Notes: generated by a model from the sequence alone, not told the origin. 64,000 nucleotides of DNA from Enterobacter chuandaensis (GCF_003594915.1 NZ_QZCS01000007.1:157571-221570); one strand, 5' to 3'. Counted from the first letter of the stretch, positions 40,972 through 50,023 are shown. Numbers and translations are program-made.

Positions 40972-41661
40972 CAGCATAAATTCCACGGCATCTGCCGCGT
41001 GAATGGCTGCGGTATCAAATACCGGGATGGGGCTTCGTTCAGCCGGCACCAGCAAACCGATCTCCGTGCAGCCGAAGATCGCCCCTTCAGCCCCCTGCCG
41101 GGCGAGTTTTTCTATTACGCTGACGTAATATGCGCGGGAGGTTTCGCTGAAGGTACCGAGGCAGAGTTCGTCGAAGATGATCTGATTGATGCGCGCCCGG
41201 TCTTCCTCATCAGGTACCAGGCTTTCTATTCCAAACTCGCTGTGCAGGCGCCCGCGATAAAAATCCTGCTCCATGGTGTAGCGCGTGCCCAGCAAGGCCA
41301 CGCGCGACATCCCTGAGGCGCGGATGGCGCGTCCGGTGGCGTCTGCAATGTGCAGGAACGGCAGCGAACAGCGCGCTTCAATGTGCGAGGCTACTTTATG
41401 CATCGTGTTGGTACACAGCAAAATGCCCTGCGCGCCTGCCCGCTCCAGCCCCAGCGCGGCATCAGCCAGGATTTCCCCGGCTTTATCCCATTCCCCGCTC
41501 GACTGGCAGGCTTCGATTTCATGAAAATCAACGCTGTGCAGCAGCAGGCTCGCGGAATGCAGGCCGCCCAGACGCTGTTTTACCCCTTCGTTAATCAGGC
41601 GGTAATAGGGGATGGTTGATTCCCAGCTCATCCCACCTAACAGGCCGATCGTTTTCATCAT
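40966..41661 (-). CDS. ygeA: Broad-specificity amino-acid racemase YgeA
   Basis: The 231-residue protein belongs to the aspartate/glutamate racemase family. The two catalytic cysteines are in [11 protein letters not shown] (near residue 83) and [11 protein letters not shown] (near residue 197), and the N-terminal [11 protein letters not shown] is typical. In E. coli YgeA interconverts several amino acids, best with homoserine and other non-canonical ones. It converges on lysR. The following intergenic stretch leads to a KdgR-like site and the kdgF-type gene. Confidence 0.93.
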   Translation of the reverse strand: MMKTIGLLGGMSWESTIPYYRLINEGVKQRLGGLHSASLLLHSVDFHEIEACQSSGEWDKAGEILADAALGLERAGAQGILLCTNTMHKVASHIEARCSLPFLHIADATGRAIRASGMSRVALLGTRYTMEQDFYRGRLHSEFGIESLVPDEEDRARINQIIFDELCLGTFSETSRAYYVSVIEKLARQGAEGAIFGCTEIGLLVPAERSPIPVFDTAAIHAADAVEFMLS

Positions 41662-41757
41662 CCCTCCTTATTTGTTTAAGCCAGTGAAGCAAACTTGTGA
41701 TCCTGTTTCCAGTTCTTTATTGCGTCGTTTTCTTTTCAAGCTGACCGATATAAATTA

Positions 41758-41777
41758 AATAAAACACCGTTTTATTA
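41758..41777 (+). promoter_or_regulatory. KdgR-type operator upstream of the cupin gene
   Basis: AATAAAACACCGTTTTATTA is a near-perfect palindrome that fits the KdgR box (AAnnRAAACnnYGTTTnATT). It ends 14 bases before the ATG at 41792. KdgR represses hexuronate/pectin catabolic genes and is relieved by KDG. The same type of palindrome occurs twice upstream of kduI. Confidence 0.75.
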
Positions 41778-41791
41778 TAAAGGGCGAAACC

Positions 41792-42115
41792 ATGTTTATG
41801 TTTCACAAAGAGACAGTGTCTGAAGATCTGGGGAATGGCGTTACGCGTCGTGTGCTGGCCCACGGCGGCAGGATGATGGCGGTTGAAGTGCATTTTGAGC
41901 AGGGCGCGATTGGTCCAATGCATAACCACCCGCACGAACAGTTAACCTATGTTCTCTCCGGCGAGTTTGAATTTACGATTGGTGAAGAGAAGCATGTCGT
42001 GACGGCCGGAGATACGCTCTACAAAAAACCGCATGTGATGCACGGCTGCGTCTGCCTCAGGGCCGGCACGCTGCTGGACACCTTTACGCCTGTTCGCGAG
42101 GATTTCCTGTCATAA
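41792..42115 (+). CDS. kdgF: Cupin protein, KdgF-type (unsaturated uronate ring opening)
   Basis: The 107-residue single-domain cupin has the metal motif HNHPHEQLTYVLSG (H-x-H...E) followed by AGDTLYKKPHVMHGCVCL, and ends TPVREDFL, all as in KdgF. KdgF proteins turn 4,5-unsaturated galacturonate into linear 5-keto-4-deoxyuronate (DKI), the substrate of KduI. An AAGGG site lies seven bases before the ATG; an ATG two codons later is an alternative start. A KdgR-like operator precedes it and kduI-kduD is 3.3 kb away, which both support the call. The name is by resemblance; E. coli K-12 lacks this gene here. Confidence 0.75.
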   Translation: MFMFHKETVSEDLGNGVTRRVLAHGGRMMAVEVHFEQGAIGPMHNHPHEQLTYVLSGEFEFTIGEEKHVVTAGDTLYKKPHVMHGCVCLRAGTLLDTFTPVREDFLS

Positions 42116-42140
42116 AAAAGGCGCCTTTAAGCGCCTTTTC
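42115..42140. terminator. Bidirectional terminator between kdgF and the fepE-like gene
   Basis: The stem AAGGCGC/GCGCCTT with loop CTTTAA is flanked by A's on the left and T's on the right, so it can act on both strands between two convergent genes. Confidence 0.8.
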
Positions 42141-42153
42141 ATGTTTGCAGAAT

Positions 42154-43278
42154 TTATTCCGTCATCGCTTCTGGCAGTGGATTACGGCTGAGCATGGCCT
42201 CACGCAGTAGCACGCTGCCGCAGGCAAACAGGCCACCAAGGATCGCCGCCAGAATAACAATCATGCCTTTGCCCGGTCCGTCTTTCTTCACCGGCATGGA
42301 GGGGGAAAGCTGATACCGGAACGGTTCAAGCTTAACGTCTTTAACAGAGAGTTTTTTCAGCTGCGCCAGGTGGTATTCACGGTTCTGAAAGTCTGCATTC
42401 AGCTCCGTCACGTCCTTGAGATTTTTTTCAATCTTTAGCTTTTCCGCGATACCGTCCGCCCCGAGCGCGACGGAGTAATCCGGATCGTCTTTTACCGCCT
42501 GTCCGTTGCTATAAACAGGCTTCTTAATGCCTGCCGCATTCGCCACTTCCAGCGAATAATTCAGCCGCTGCAGATTGGTATTGTGGATAGTGGTCAGACG
42601 AACCCGGTCAAGCGCCAGCTGTTGTTCAACCTCATTCGTTTTCAGGGCGATCTGGTTGCGGATATTTTGCATCGTCTCTTGTTCAACAAGAGCAGCGATA
42701 TAACCGATGTACCCTTCCAGTACCGTTTGCGCATCACTGGCTTTCGGTGCCGTGAAGCTGAGCGTCCAGGAGAGGTAAGGTGCTTTATCCGCATCTTTTC
42801 CCTGCGCGTTATTCACTGCTTTCATTCTCTCTGAAATATTGACGACCGCACGGTGCAGCTCAAGCGGGTCCACCTCAATATCTTTAAGCTGGGACATCAC
42901 GTAAGGGGAAGAGGTCATGTACGCTTCGAGTAATGACTGCGACTGGAATTTTTTAATAAACAGGTCAAAGACTTCCGGACGCGAAACCGGCACCTTCACA
43001 TCAAGAACCTGCAGCGCAACCATCATCTGGCGCAGCGGGTTCCACTGGGTCTGTTCCGCCGGGGTGATCACCGCTTTACTGGTCCACTTTTGTGGTAATA
43101 AAAGCGCAATTGCCAGCCCTGCCAGCGCAAAAATAAAGATGATGGTGACGATGCGTTTTTTGGCGGCAAGCAACACATCTAACAGACCCAGAAGGTCGAT
43201 CTCTTTAGAATTTACAGCTGGGGTGGCATAGGAGGGAAAATTGAAATCCGTGTTCTTTTTGATATCCATTGCTGACAT
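42154..43278 (-). CDS. Wzz-family O-antigen chain-length regulator, FepE-like
   Basis: The 374-residue protein is a polysaccharide co-polymerase. It has an N-terminal membrane segment (RIVTIIFIFALAGLAIALLL), the LPQKWTSKAVITPAEQ motif, a long coiled periplasmic part and a C-terminal membrane segment (MIVILAAILGGLFACGSVLL) after the PSMPVKKDGPGKG motif. The start at 43278 (MSAMDIKKN) aligns with Salmonella FepE; ATGs at 43284, 43269 and 43335 are alternatives. Internal stretches SNGQAVKDDPDYSVALGADGI closely match FepE, which sets very long O-antigen chains. In E. coli and Salmonella fepE is in the enterobactin locus, so the location is unusual. Confidence 0.85.
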   Translation of the reverse strand: MSAMDIKKNTDFNFPSYATPAVNSKEIDLLGLLDVLLAAKKRIVTIIFIFALAGLAIALLLPQKWTSKAVITPAEQTQWNPLRQMMVALQVLDVKVPVSRPEVFDLFIKKFQSQSLLEAYMTSSPYVMSQLKDIEVDPLELHRAVVNISERMKAVNNAQGKDADKAPYLSWTLSFTAPKASDAQTVLEGYIGYIAALVEQETMQNIRNQIALKTNEVEQQLALDRVRLTTIHNTNLQRLNYSLEVANAAGIKKPVYSNGQAVKDDPDYSVALGADGIAEKLKIEKNLKDVTELNADFQNREYHLAQLKKLSVKDVKLEPFRYQLSPSMPVKKDGPGKGMIVILAAILGGLFACGSVLLREAMLSRNPLPEAMTE

Positions 43279-43585
43279 AGCCATTCTTATGTTGAGAGTG
43301 CAGTGAGTTTCTGCCTGGTGGTTAGAATGGGACAATGATACAAGAATCTAAGAATAATCTGAACGCAAGAATAAACTGTCTATGGGCTTGCTATCAAAGT
43401 GAGTAGTTTTCTCTTTTTTACGTTAATATTTTTATTAATCATGGACTTTTCTTACGTCTTTTTCTTTCGGCATGGTTTGATTGTCTGAAATAGCGCCAGA
43501 AGGGAAATTTCCTTCTTTTATCGAAACACTATTTCGACTTCGATCACATTTCCATTATCAGGTGGATGTCTTGTGCTAACAAAAA
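43279..43585. other. Upstream region of the fepE-like gene
   Basis: No gene is seen in this AT-rich stretch. Two weak sites deserve note: TAAGAATAATCTGA at 43349-43362, which matches 11 of 14 bases of the RcsAB box consensus, and GTTAAT/ATTAAT repeats at 43422-43439, similar to PmrA half-sites but one base too far apart. The promoter itself was not identified with confidence. Confidence 0.35.
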
Positions 43586-43654
43586 GCCGGGTGGCGGCTG
43601 CGCCTGACCCGGCTTACATGAATTTCCAGGCCCGGTAAGCGCACGCCACCGGGC
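43586..43654. repeat. Paired REP element between the fepE-like gene and araE
   Basis: Arms GCCGGGTGGCGGCTGCGCC (43586-43604) and GGCCCGGTAAGCGCACGCCACCGGGC (43629-43654) face each other, each with an internal hairpin around GCCGGGT/CCCGGC. It is the same class as the pair at 31906-31994. It lies just past the araE stop. Confidence 0.88.
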
Positions 43655-43661
43655 ATTAACC

Positions 43662-45077
43662 TTACACGCCGATATTACGCAGTTTCTCGCCGCTCATCAG
43701 CTTGCGTTCAATATGCTCCAGCGTCACGCCTTTGGTTTCTGGAATCAGCCAGAATGTCACGCCAATAAACGCCACGTTCAGCGCCGTGTATAGCCAGAAG
43801 GTGCCTGCCGCGCCAATTGCATCAAGCAGCGTCAGGAAGGTGGCGCCGATGATCATATTCGACACCCAGTTGGTGGTGGTAGAACAGGTGATACCAAAAT
43901 CGCGGCATTTGAGCGGCTGAATTTCAGAGCACAGGATCCACACCACCGGCGCGGCGCTCATGGCATATCCGGCGATACACATCATGGTCATGCCCACGGA
44001 GAGCCAGGAGAGGCCGCTGGACGCCGTGCCGTTATCAAACTGCATCAGGCAGTAGCCGAGGATCAGCGTGCCGAGCGCCATCACGCTAAAGCCAATCTTC
44101 AGCGCCGGTTTACGTCCGGCTTTATCGACAGTGAATACCGCAATAAAGGTGGCGAACATAAAGGTGAGCCCCACCACCAGCGTAGCGATCATCTGCTGTT
44201 CGGTGGTGGTAAAACCGGCCATTTTGAAGATGCGCGGCGCGTAATACATGATGATGTTCATCCCGGTGAACTGCTGCATCGCCTGCAGCAACATACCGAG
44301 GAACACCGCGCGGCGAACGTTGCGGTTGGCCTTAAACAGCGACCAGCCGCCCTGCTTCAGCTTCAGGCTTTCGCGGATCTCGTTCAGCTCTTCACGCGCT
44401 TTCTCAGACGTGTCGCGCAGCATGCGCAACACCTCTTCCGCCTCCACGTGACGCCCTTTTTGCGCCAGCCAGCGCGGGCTGTTGGGCAGGAAAATCACTA
44501 ATACGATGAGCACCAGCGCAGGTAGCGCCAGTACGCCCAGCATCGCGCGCCAGTTGCCGCTGTAGCTGAAGTACGTATCGGACAGGAACGCCAGCACGAT
44601 GCCGAGCGTCACCATCAGCTGGTACATGCTGATCATCTTCCCGCGCACGTTCTCGCTCGCCATTTCGGAGAGGTACAGCGGTGCCGTGTAGGAGGCAATC
44701 CCCACCGCCACGCCCAGCAGCACGCGGGAGAGCAGCAGCACTTCAACATTGGTGGCAAACGCCGAGCCAATGGACCCGGCAACAAACAAAATCGCCCCGA
44801 CCATCAGGCTGTATTTACGGCCAAGGCGGAATGAAAGCCAGCCGTTAAACAGCGCGCCAATGGCCGCGCCGAGCATCATGCTGCTCACCACCCACTCCTG
44901 CAGGCGGCTACTCAGCGTAAAGTGATCGGTAATAAACGGCAGCGCCCCGGCGATAACGCCAATATCCAGACCGAATAGCAAACCGGCCACGGCTGCCGCG
45001 ATGGAAACAAACTGGTTCATGCGTCGGGTATCACGCAGCGCAGCGGGCATCAGGGTAGAGTCATTGATAGATGTCAT
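43662..45077 (-). CDS. araE: Arabinose-proton symporter AraE
   Basis: The 471-residue sugar-porter MFS protein starts [21 protein letters not shown]. It has 12 hydrophobic segments with the family signatures [10 protein letters not shown] (loop 2-3), [15 protein letters not shown], and [12 protein letters not shown] at the C-terminus. Together these give near-identity to E. coli AraE (472 residues), the low-affinity high-capacity arabinose importer. The araBAD genes are not in the window. AraC- and CRP-like sites lie upstream. Confidence 0.96.
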   Translation of the reverse strand: MTSINDSTLMPAALRDTRRMNQFVSIAAAVAGLLFGLDIGVIAGALPFITDHFTLSSRLQEWVVSSMMLGAAIGALFNGWLSFRLGRKYSLMVGAILFVAGSIGSAFATNVEVLLLSRVLLGVAVGIASYTAPLYLSEMASENVRGKMISMYQLMVTLGIVLAFLSDTYFSYSGNWRAMLGVLALPALVLIVLVIFLPNSPRWLAQKGRHVEAEEVLRMLRDTSEKAREELNEIRESLKLKQGGWSLFKANRNVRRAVFLGMLLQAMQQFTGMNIIMYYAPRIFKMAGFTTTEQQMIATLVVGLTFMFATFIAVFTVDKAGRKPALKIGFSVMALGTLILGYCLMQFDNGTASSGLSWLSVGMTMMCIAGYAMSAAPVVWILCSEIQPLKCRDFGITCSTTTNWVSNMIIGATFLTLLDAIGAAGTFWLYTALNVAFIGVTFWLIPETKGVTLEHIERKLMSGEKLRNIGV

Positions 45078-45343
45078 TTTTTTCCTGCCTCAACAGCAAA
45101 ATCGTTAAGTGAAATTACGAGATACCGGAAGAAAGTGTCAGGTCGGAACTGGTGAAGATATGGATTTTTTCGCTACGACATACAGAACTGTGATGGACAT
45201 TACAATTTCAAATCGGGGGGACTTATCCTCATTTTTTATTAATCATCTAATTTTTAAGCAATAAATATGTGATATTCGTCATCCATGACTTTTTAGTATG
45301 GATTTTTCATCTTTAAGGATATGGATAATGGCAATTTTTAAAC
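45078..45343. promoter_or_regulatory. araE control region with AraC- and CRP-like sites
   Basis: On the minus strand, 45175-45159 reads TAGCGAAAAAATCCATA, which fits the AraC I1 pattern TAGC-N7-TCCATA. Further TATGGA half-sites occur at 45297-45302 and 45319-45324. CRP-like sites are TGTGATGGACATTACA (45189-45204, one mismatch from TGTGA-N6-TCACA) and TGTGATATTCGTCATC (45268-45283). This agrees with AraC-cAMP-CRP control of araE. The 312-base gap holds no gene. Confidence 0.65.
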
Positions 45344-45373
45344 AAAAAAAACCTCCACCCGGGGGCAGAGGTT
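45344..45373 (-). terminator. Terminator of kduI-kduD
   Basis: On the minus strand, the stem ACCTCTGCCCC/GGGTGGAGGT (with mismatches) is followed by eight T, 17 bases past the kduD stop. Confidence 0.75.
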
Positions 45374-45389
45374 CTTCACGCAAGCCGAA

Positions 45390-46151
45390 TTAGCGTGCCA
45401 GCCAGCCGCCGTCTACGGCAACGGTGTAGCCGTTTATGTAATCCGATGCAGGGGAAGCGAGGAACACCACCGGCCCCATCAGATCGCTCGGCAGCCCCCA
45501 GCGGCCCGCCGGGATACGCTCAAGGATCGCCGCACTGCGCTCCTCATCCGCACGCAGCTGCTGGGTGTTGTTGGTGGCCATGTAGCCCGGCGCAATCGCG
45601 TTGACGTTGATGTTGTGCTGCGCCCATTCGTTCGCCAGCAGTCGGGTTACACCCATCACCGCGCTTTTTGACGCGGTGTAAGACGGCACGCGGATACCGC
45701 CCTGGAAGGAGAGCATCGATGCGATATTAATGATCTTGCCGCCTTTCCCCTGGGCGATGAAGTGCTTCGCCGCCGCCTGGGACATAAAGAACACGCTCTT
45801 GATGTTCAGGTTCATTACATCGTCCCAGTCGGTCTCGCTGAAATTAATCGCGTCTTCACGACGGATCAGCCCCGCGTTGTTGACCAGAATGTCGATATGG
45901 CCAAATTCCGCTACGGCGCGATCCAGCAGGTCCGGAATGGCGTCGATTTTACGCAGGTCAGCGGTCAGGCTCAAAAAACGACGGCCCAGCGCGGTCACGC
46001 GCTCGATGGTTTCCGTAGGCTCAACGATGTTAATCCCGACGATATCACAGCCCGCTTCCGCCAGGCCTAACGCCATACCCTGCCCCAGCCCGGTATCACA
46101 ACCGGAAACTACAGCCACTTTACCTTGCAGAGAAAATGCATCCAGAATCAT
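45390..46151 (-). CDS. kduD: 2-Dehydro-3-deoxy-D-gluconate 5-dehydrogenase KduD
   Basis: The 253-residue short-chain dehydrogenase reduces/oxidises between DKII and KDG in unsaturated uronate breakdown. It has GCDTGLGQGMALGLAEAG (cofactor motif near residue 17), NNAGLIRREDA, the catalytic Ser/Tyr/Lys in NIASML and PSYTASKSAV, and the C-terminal DGGWLAR. Length equals E. coli KduD. It follows kduI by 63 bases on the same strand, so the two form an operon. Confidence 0.95.
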   Translation of the reverse strand: MILDAFSLQGKVAVVSGCDTGLGQGMALGLAEAGCDIVGINIVEPTETIERVTALGRRFLSLTADLRKIDAIPDLLDRAVAEFGHIDILVNNAGLIRREDAINFSETDWDDVMNLNIKSVFFMSQAAAKHFIAQGKGGKIINIASMLSFQGGIRVPSYTASKSAVMGVTRLLANEWAQHNINVNAIAPGYMATNNTQQLRADEERSAAILERIPAGRWGLPSDLMGPVVFLASPASDYINGYTVAVDGGWLAR

Positions 46152-46214
46152 GTTTGTTCCTTACTCTTTCAGCGCCTGTCAGCAACAGGCAGATGTATGC
46201 TTAACTGCCCGCGA

Positions 46215-47051
46215 CTAGCGCAGATCCTTAACCGCGACGTGGTCCATGTCATCAAAGACCTGGTTTTCTCCGACCATCCCCCAGATGAAGGTATAGGCTT
46301 TCGTCCCCACGCCGGAGTGAATGGACCAGCTGGGTGAAATCACCGCCTGCTCGTTATGCATGACGATATGGCGGGTTTCCTGAGGCTGTCCCATCATGTG
46401 GAACACGCAGGCGTCTTCGTCCATGTTGAAGTAGAAGTAAACTTCCATGCGGCGTTCGTGGGTATGGCACGGCATGGTGTTCCACAGGTTGCCCGGCGCA
46501 AGCTCGGTCAGCCCCATGCTGAGCTGGCAGGTTTCCAGCACATCCGGAACGAAGTATTTGTTGATGGTGCGTCGGTTGCTGGTGAGATTGTCGCCCAGGG
46601 TCACCGGTGCAACGTCCGCAGGCGTCACTTTTTTAGTGGGATAGCTGGTATGAGCCGGGGAGCAGTTATAGTAAAACTTCGCTGGCTTACCGCCGTCAAT
46701 ACTGGCAAAGACCACCTCCTTCGCCCCTTTGCCGATGTACAGCGCGTCGCGGTGACCAATCTCATAGCACTGGCCGTCCACGGTAATCGTGCCCGGCCCG
46801 CCGATATTAATCACGCCCAGCTCACGACGCTCCAGGAAGTAGCTCACGCCCAGCTGCTTGCCCACTTCACCGCCCACGGAGACGGTTTTCGCCACCGGCA
46901 TAATGCCGCCCACGATAATACGGTCGATGTGGCTGTAGACCATGGTGTACTTATCGGCTTCGAACACCTGCTCAACTAAAAACTCGCTGCGCAGCCCCTG
47001 AGTATCCAGCGTTTTGGCGTGCGCGCTGTGGATGCTTTGTCTGACGTCCAC
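46215..47051 (-). CDS. kduI: 5-Keto-4-deoxyuronate isomerase KduI
   Basis: The 278-residue cupin-fold zinc enzyme turns 5-keto-4-deoxyuronate (DKI) into 2,5-diketo-3-deoxygluconate (DKII), the substrate of KduD. Metal ligands are in [16 protein letters not shown] (His-His-Glu) with a further His in [11 protein letters not shown]. Length equals E. coli KduI. Two KdgR-like palindromes precede it (47090-47112 and 47157-47177). With KduD and the KdgF-type cupin it covers the steps from unsaturated uronate to KDG. Confidence 0.96.
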   Translation of the reverse strand: MDVRQSIHSAHAKTLDTQGLRSEFLVEQVFEADKYTMVYSHIDRIIVGGIMPVAKTVSVGGEVGKQLGVSYFLERRELGVINIGGPGTITVDGQCYEIGHRDALYIGKGAKEVVFASIDGGKPAKFYYNCSPAHTSYPTKKVTPADVAPVTLGDNLTSNRRTINKYFVPDVLETCQLSMGLTELAPGNLWNTMPCHTHERRMEVYFYFNMDEDACVFHMMGQPQETRHIVMHNEQAVISPSWSIHSGVGTKAYTFIWGMVGENQVFDDMDHVAVKDLR

Positions 47052-47089
47052 GGTAACCTCCAGATGTGGTCATGCCCGAAGGCAGAAAT

Positions 47090-47177
47090 TAAACGAAACG
47101 ACGTTTCGTTTTATGATGAGCACATACTAGCGGCATAAAATAGGGTTTTCAATTGCAATTAAAACAACGTTTCATTT
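47090..47177 (-). promoter_or_regulatory. Two KdgR-type operators upstream of kduI
   Basis: Site one (47090-47112) is AAACGAAACGACGTTTCGTTT, nearly a perfect palindrome. Site two (47157-47177) is AATTAAAACAACGTTTCATTT. Both fit the KdgR consensus around AAAC-nn-(C/T)GTTT. Their centres are 66-67 bases apart, and the nearer site is about 40 bases from the kduI start. KdgR repression relieved by KDG is expected. Confidence 0.75.
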
Positions 47178-47244
47178 TTTATTTTTGTTTATAACAGAAA
47201 TGACGCGCGGATCACGATTACTGCCAATGGAGAAAAGAACACGA

Positions 47245-47270
47245 TAAAAAAAACCTCCCGGAGGAGGTTT
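47245..47270 (-). terminator. Terminator of yqeF
   Basis: On the minus strand, a stem AAACCTCC/GGAGGTTT with loop TCCG is followed by a run of T, just past the yqeF stop. Confidence 0.8.
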
Positions 47271-47286
47271 CTTCAGTGAGGAGAGA

Positions 47287-48465
47287 TTAGCGTTCGATGG
47301 CGAGCGCCACGCCCTGTCCGCCGCCTATACAGAGGGTAGCGATCCCTTTGCGCGCATTGCGCTTTTTCATTTCGTGGACCAGTGAAACCAGGATTCGGCA
47401 GCCGGATGCGCCGATGGGATGCCCCAGCGCAATCGCCCCGCCGTTTACGTTGACCCGCAGCGGATCCCACTCCAGCATTTTGCCGACCGAAATCGCCTGT
47501 GCGGCAAAGGCTTCGTTCACTTCAATCAGATCCACATCCGAAAGCTGCCACCCTGCGCGTTCCAGGCAGCGGCGAGTCGCATAGACCGGCGCAATCCCCA
47601 TCAAAGCGGGGTCTACGCCCACGCTGGCAAAGGCCTTAATGCGGGCCAGCACGGGGAGATCGAGCTCAAGGGCTTTGCTTTCGCTCATCATCATTACGGC
47701 TGCCGCGCCGTCGTTAATGGACGAGGCATTGCCCGCCGTGACCGAGCCCTGCGTTTCAAACGCGGGATTCAGTCTCGCCAGGCCTTCCGCGCTGGCATCC
47801 GTGCGCGGCTGTTCATCGGTATCGACGACGAACGCCTCGCCGTTCTGACGTGACGTGCTGACCGGGACAATCTCGTCGCGAAAACGACCGGAATCAATTG
47901 CGGCACGCGCTTTTTGCTGTGAGCTTAGCGCATACGCGTCCTGCAATTCACGGCTAATGCCGTACTCGCGCGCCAGGTTCTCTGCCGTCACGCCCATATG
48001 ATAATCATTGAACGCATCCCACAGCCCGTCATGCACCAGGCTGTCGAGCAGCTGGCTGTTGCCCAGCTGCGCGCCGGTGCGGCTGTCGGTCAGAACGTGC
48101 GGCGCGCGGCTCATATTCTCTTGTCCACCAGCAATGACCACATCCGCTTCACCGCACTGAATGGCCTGCGTCGCCAGATGCAGCGCTTTTAATCCCGATC
48201 CACAGACGTCGTTAATGGTAATGGCGGAGACGGTATTGGGCAGCCCGCCCTTCAGCGCCGCCTGGCGCGCAGGGTTTTGCCCGGCTCCGGCCGTAAGCAC
48301 CTGTCCCAGGATCACCTCATCAACTTCATAGGCGGCGATCCCGCTGCGTTCCACCAGCGCTTTAACCACCACGCTGCCCAGGTCTACCGCCGAGTGACGC
48401 GCAAGCGCTCCCTGAAAACAGCCGATAGCCGTACGTAACGCACCCACTATTACGACATCTTTCAT
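47287..48465 (-). CDS. yqeF: Acetyl-CoA acetyltransferase YqeF
   Basis: The 392-residue thiolase condenses or splits acetoacetyl-CoA. The nucleophilic cysteine is in INDVCGSGLKA (near residue 88), and the acid/base residues in GGAIALGHPIGASGCR and ATLCIGGGQG. The start at 48465 (MKDVVIVGALRTA) gives E. coli length; an ATG eight codons upstream is less likely. In K-12 YqeF sits next to kduI as here. Its physiological role is not settled. Confidence 0.94.
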   Translation of the reverse strand: MKDVVIVGALRTAIGCFQGALARHSAVDLGSVVVKALVERSGIAAYEVDEVILGQVLTAGAGQNPARQAALKGGLPNTVSAITINDVCGSGLKALHLATQAIQCGEADVVIAGGQENMSRAPHVLTDSRTGAQLGNSQLLDSLVHDGLWDAFNDYHMGVTAENLAREYGISRELQDAYALSSQQKARAAIDSGRFRDEIVPVSTSRQNGEAFVVDTDEQPRTDASAEGLARLNPAFETQGSVTAGNASSINDGAAAVMMMSESKALELDLPVLARIKAFASVGVDPALMGIAPVYATRRCLERAGWQLSDVDLIEVNEAFAAQAISVGKMLEWDPLRVNVNGGAIALGHPIGASGCRILVSLVHEMKKRNARKGIATLCIGGGQGVALAIER

Positions 48466-48558
48466 CACGACCTCTGTGTTAAATGACATGACGATAGTAG
48501 AGGATTGTTACTGGCAATTATCTTAATTGTTTAAAAATAGTGAGTTTAATCACAAGGA

Positions 48559-49425
48559 TTAGCGCGCATCCTGCAGATACTGCCGCAGCCAGCTTCCGGC
48601 CACGCCGGGTGGGGATCGTTTGTTCCACAGCAGATCGATGCCGATCGCCCGTGGCCAGCCGGGAACATTGAGCTGTACCAGCGATTTCGCAGCAGCAAAT
48701 TCATCCACCAGCGCGCACGGCAGCACGCACCAGCCGAACCCCTGGACGGCCATACTCAGCAGTAACAGGTAGTTCGGCGCTGACCAGACGGGCCCGCGCG
48801 CGATCTCCGCCTCGCGCTCAAGGTAGGTGCTAAGTCTCAGCTCCCGCCAGCCGTGCAGCTCGTCGCTCTGCACTTCATGTTGTCCGGCTAACGGATGCGT
48901 GGTCGCGACGTATATTGCCATTCGGGTCTGCATCGGCAACCGGGTGGCGCCAATATCGGTGGGATAACCGTCTCGCGCTTCCGTCAGCCCCACCTGCGCG
49001 CGCTCCTTTTGCAGCAGATCGATCACGTCCTCTTCCTCGCCAATCAGACATTCAAATTCCGTGTGGGGAAAGCGGGCGTCAAACTGCTTCATCATATCTT
49101 CCAGCACGTCCGGGTTGAGGGTATCTGAGAGCACAAATGTCAGACGCGCCTCCGTTTTCGCCGTTAACGACACCGCCAGCTCATCAAGGCGCGCGCTGGC
49201 GGCGAGGATGGCCTGCACGTAGCCCAGCACCTGTTCCCCCTGGGCCGTTAACACCGGCTGGCGCGCCGAGCGGTCAAACAGCTCGAAGCCGAGATCGGCT
49301 TCAAGATTGGCAATAGACGTGCTGATCGTCGACTGGCTTTTACGCAGCCGACGCGCGGCCGCCGAAAAAGAGCCCGCCGCGACGGTCTCAACAAACGCAT
49401 TTAGGGCTTCAGGTGAATAGCGCAT
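48559..49425 (-). CDS. LysR-family regulator, divergent from a PACE efflux gene
   Basis: The 288-residue LysR protein has an N-terminal helix-turn-helix (FVETVAAGSFSAAARRLRKSQ) and a C-terminal effector domain. It starts 105 bases from a PACE transporter gene on the other strand, the layout of AceR/AceI in Acinetobacter, where the regulator responds to chlorhexidine and diamines. Regulation of the neighbour is an inference from this layout. The K-12 locus lacks both genes. Confidence 0.85.
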   Translation of the reverse strand: MRYSPEALNAFVETVAAGSFSAAARRLRKSQSTISTSIANLEADLGFELFDRSARQPVLTAQGEQVLGYVQAILAASARLDELAVSLTAKTEARLTFVLSDTLNPDVLEDMMKQFDARFPHTEFECLIGEEEDVIDLLQKERAQVGLTEARDGYPTDIGATRLPMQTRMAIYVATTHPLAGQHEVQSDELHGWRELRLSTYLEREAEIARGPVWSAPNYLLLLSMAVQGFGWCVLPCALVDEFAAAKSLVQLNVPGWPRAIGIDLLWNKRSPPGVAGSWLRQYLQDAR

Positions 49426-49530
49426 AATCTATCTAATTTTACGATGGATACCATCTTTAATATATCAGCTTTAGCGATAAAAATAGGCCACATCAACGCC
49501 CATACCGGCGAATTAATGAGGTCTACAACT

Positions 49531-49992
49531 ATGCAACACCAGGATGCACTCCAACGTAAACTGCCGGAGCGGATCTTTCATGCTGTCTGTTTTGAAGGGA
49601 TTGCCACGGCGATCCTCGCCCCTACGGCGGCGTGGCTGATGCAGCGCTCCGTGGTGGAGATGGGCGGGTTGACCATTATCCTGGCCACCACCGCCATGCT
49701 GTGGAACATTATCTATAACTTCGGTTTCGACCGTTTCTGGCCTGTCCAGCGGGTCAAACGCACGGCGAAGGTACGCGCGCTGCACGCCCTGGGATTCGAA
49801 TGCGGGTTTATTGTGATTGGCGTGTCGATTGTTGCCGCCGTACTGGGCGTCACGCTGCTGCAGGCATTCACGCTGGAAATAGGTTTCTTCCTGTTCTTCC
49901 TGCCGTACACCATGTTCTATAACTGGGCGTACGATACCCTGCGCGAAAAATTTCTTAAGCGTCGCCAGCAACGACGCGCTCTGGCAGGCTAA
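49531..49992 (+). CDS. PACE-family efflux protein (AceI-like)
   Basis: The 153-residue protein has four hydrophobic segments arranged as two bacterial transmembrane pair domains, with RIFHAVCFEGIATAILAP in the first and RALHALGFECGFIVIGVS in the second. The repeated F-E-G/F-E-C motif after a basic stretch is characteristic; the glutamate is essential in AceI. The family exports short-chain diamines and biocides such as chlorhexidine by proton antiport. The start at 49531 has GAGG nine bases upstream; ATGs at 49444 and 49516 have no such site. Confidence 0.88.
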   Translation: MQHQDALQRKLPERIFHAVCFEGIATAILAPTAAWLMQRSVVEMGGLTIILATTAMLWNIIYNFGFDRFWPVQRVKRTAKVRALHALGFECGFIVIGVSIVAAVLGVTLLQAFTLEIGFFLFFLPYTMFYNWAYDTLREKFLKRRQQRRALAG

Positions 49993-50000
49993 TCCCCCAC

Positions 50001-50023
50001 TGGCCGGACGTCTGTTCCGGCCA
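50001..50023 (+). terminator. Hairpin after the PACE gene
   Basis: The stem TGGCCGGA/TCCGGCCA with loop CGTCTGT lies 8 bases past the stop. It has no T tract, so termination is only possible. Confidence 0.45.

Noticed and set aside
43422..43439. A PmrA box upstream of the fepE-like gene.
   Set aside because: The half-sites are separated by six bases instead of five and lack the YTTAAG pattern, so it is only mentioned as weak.
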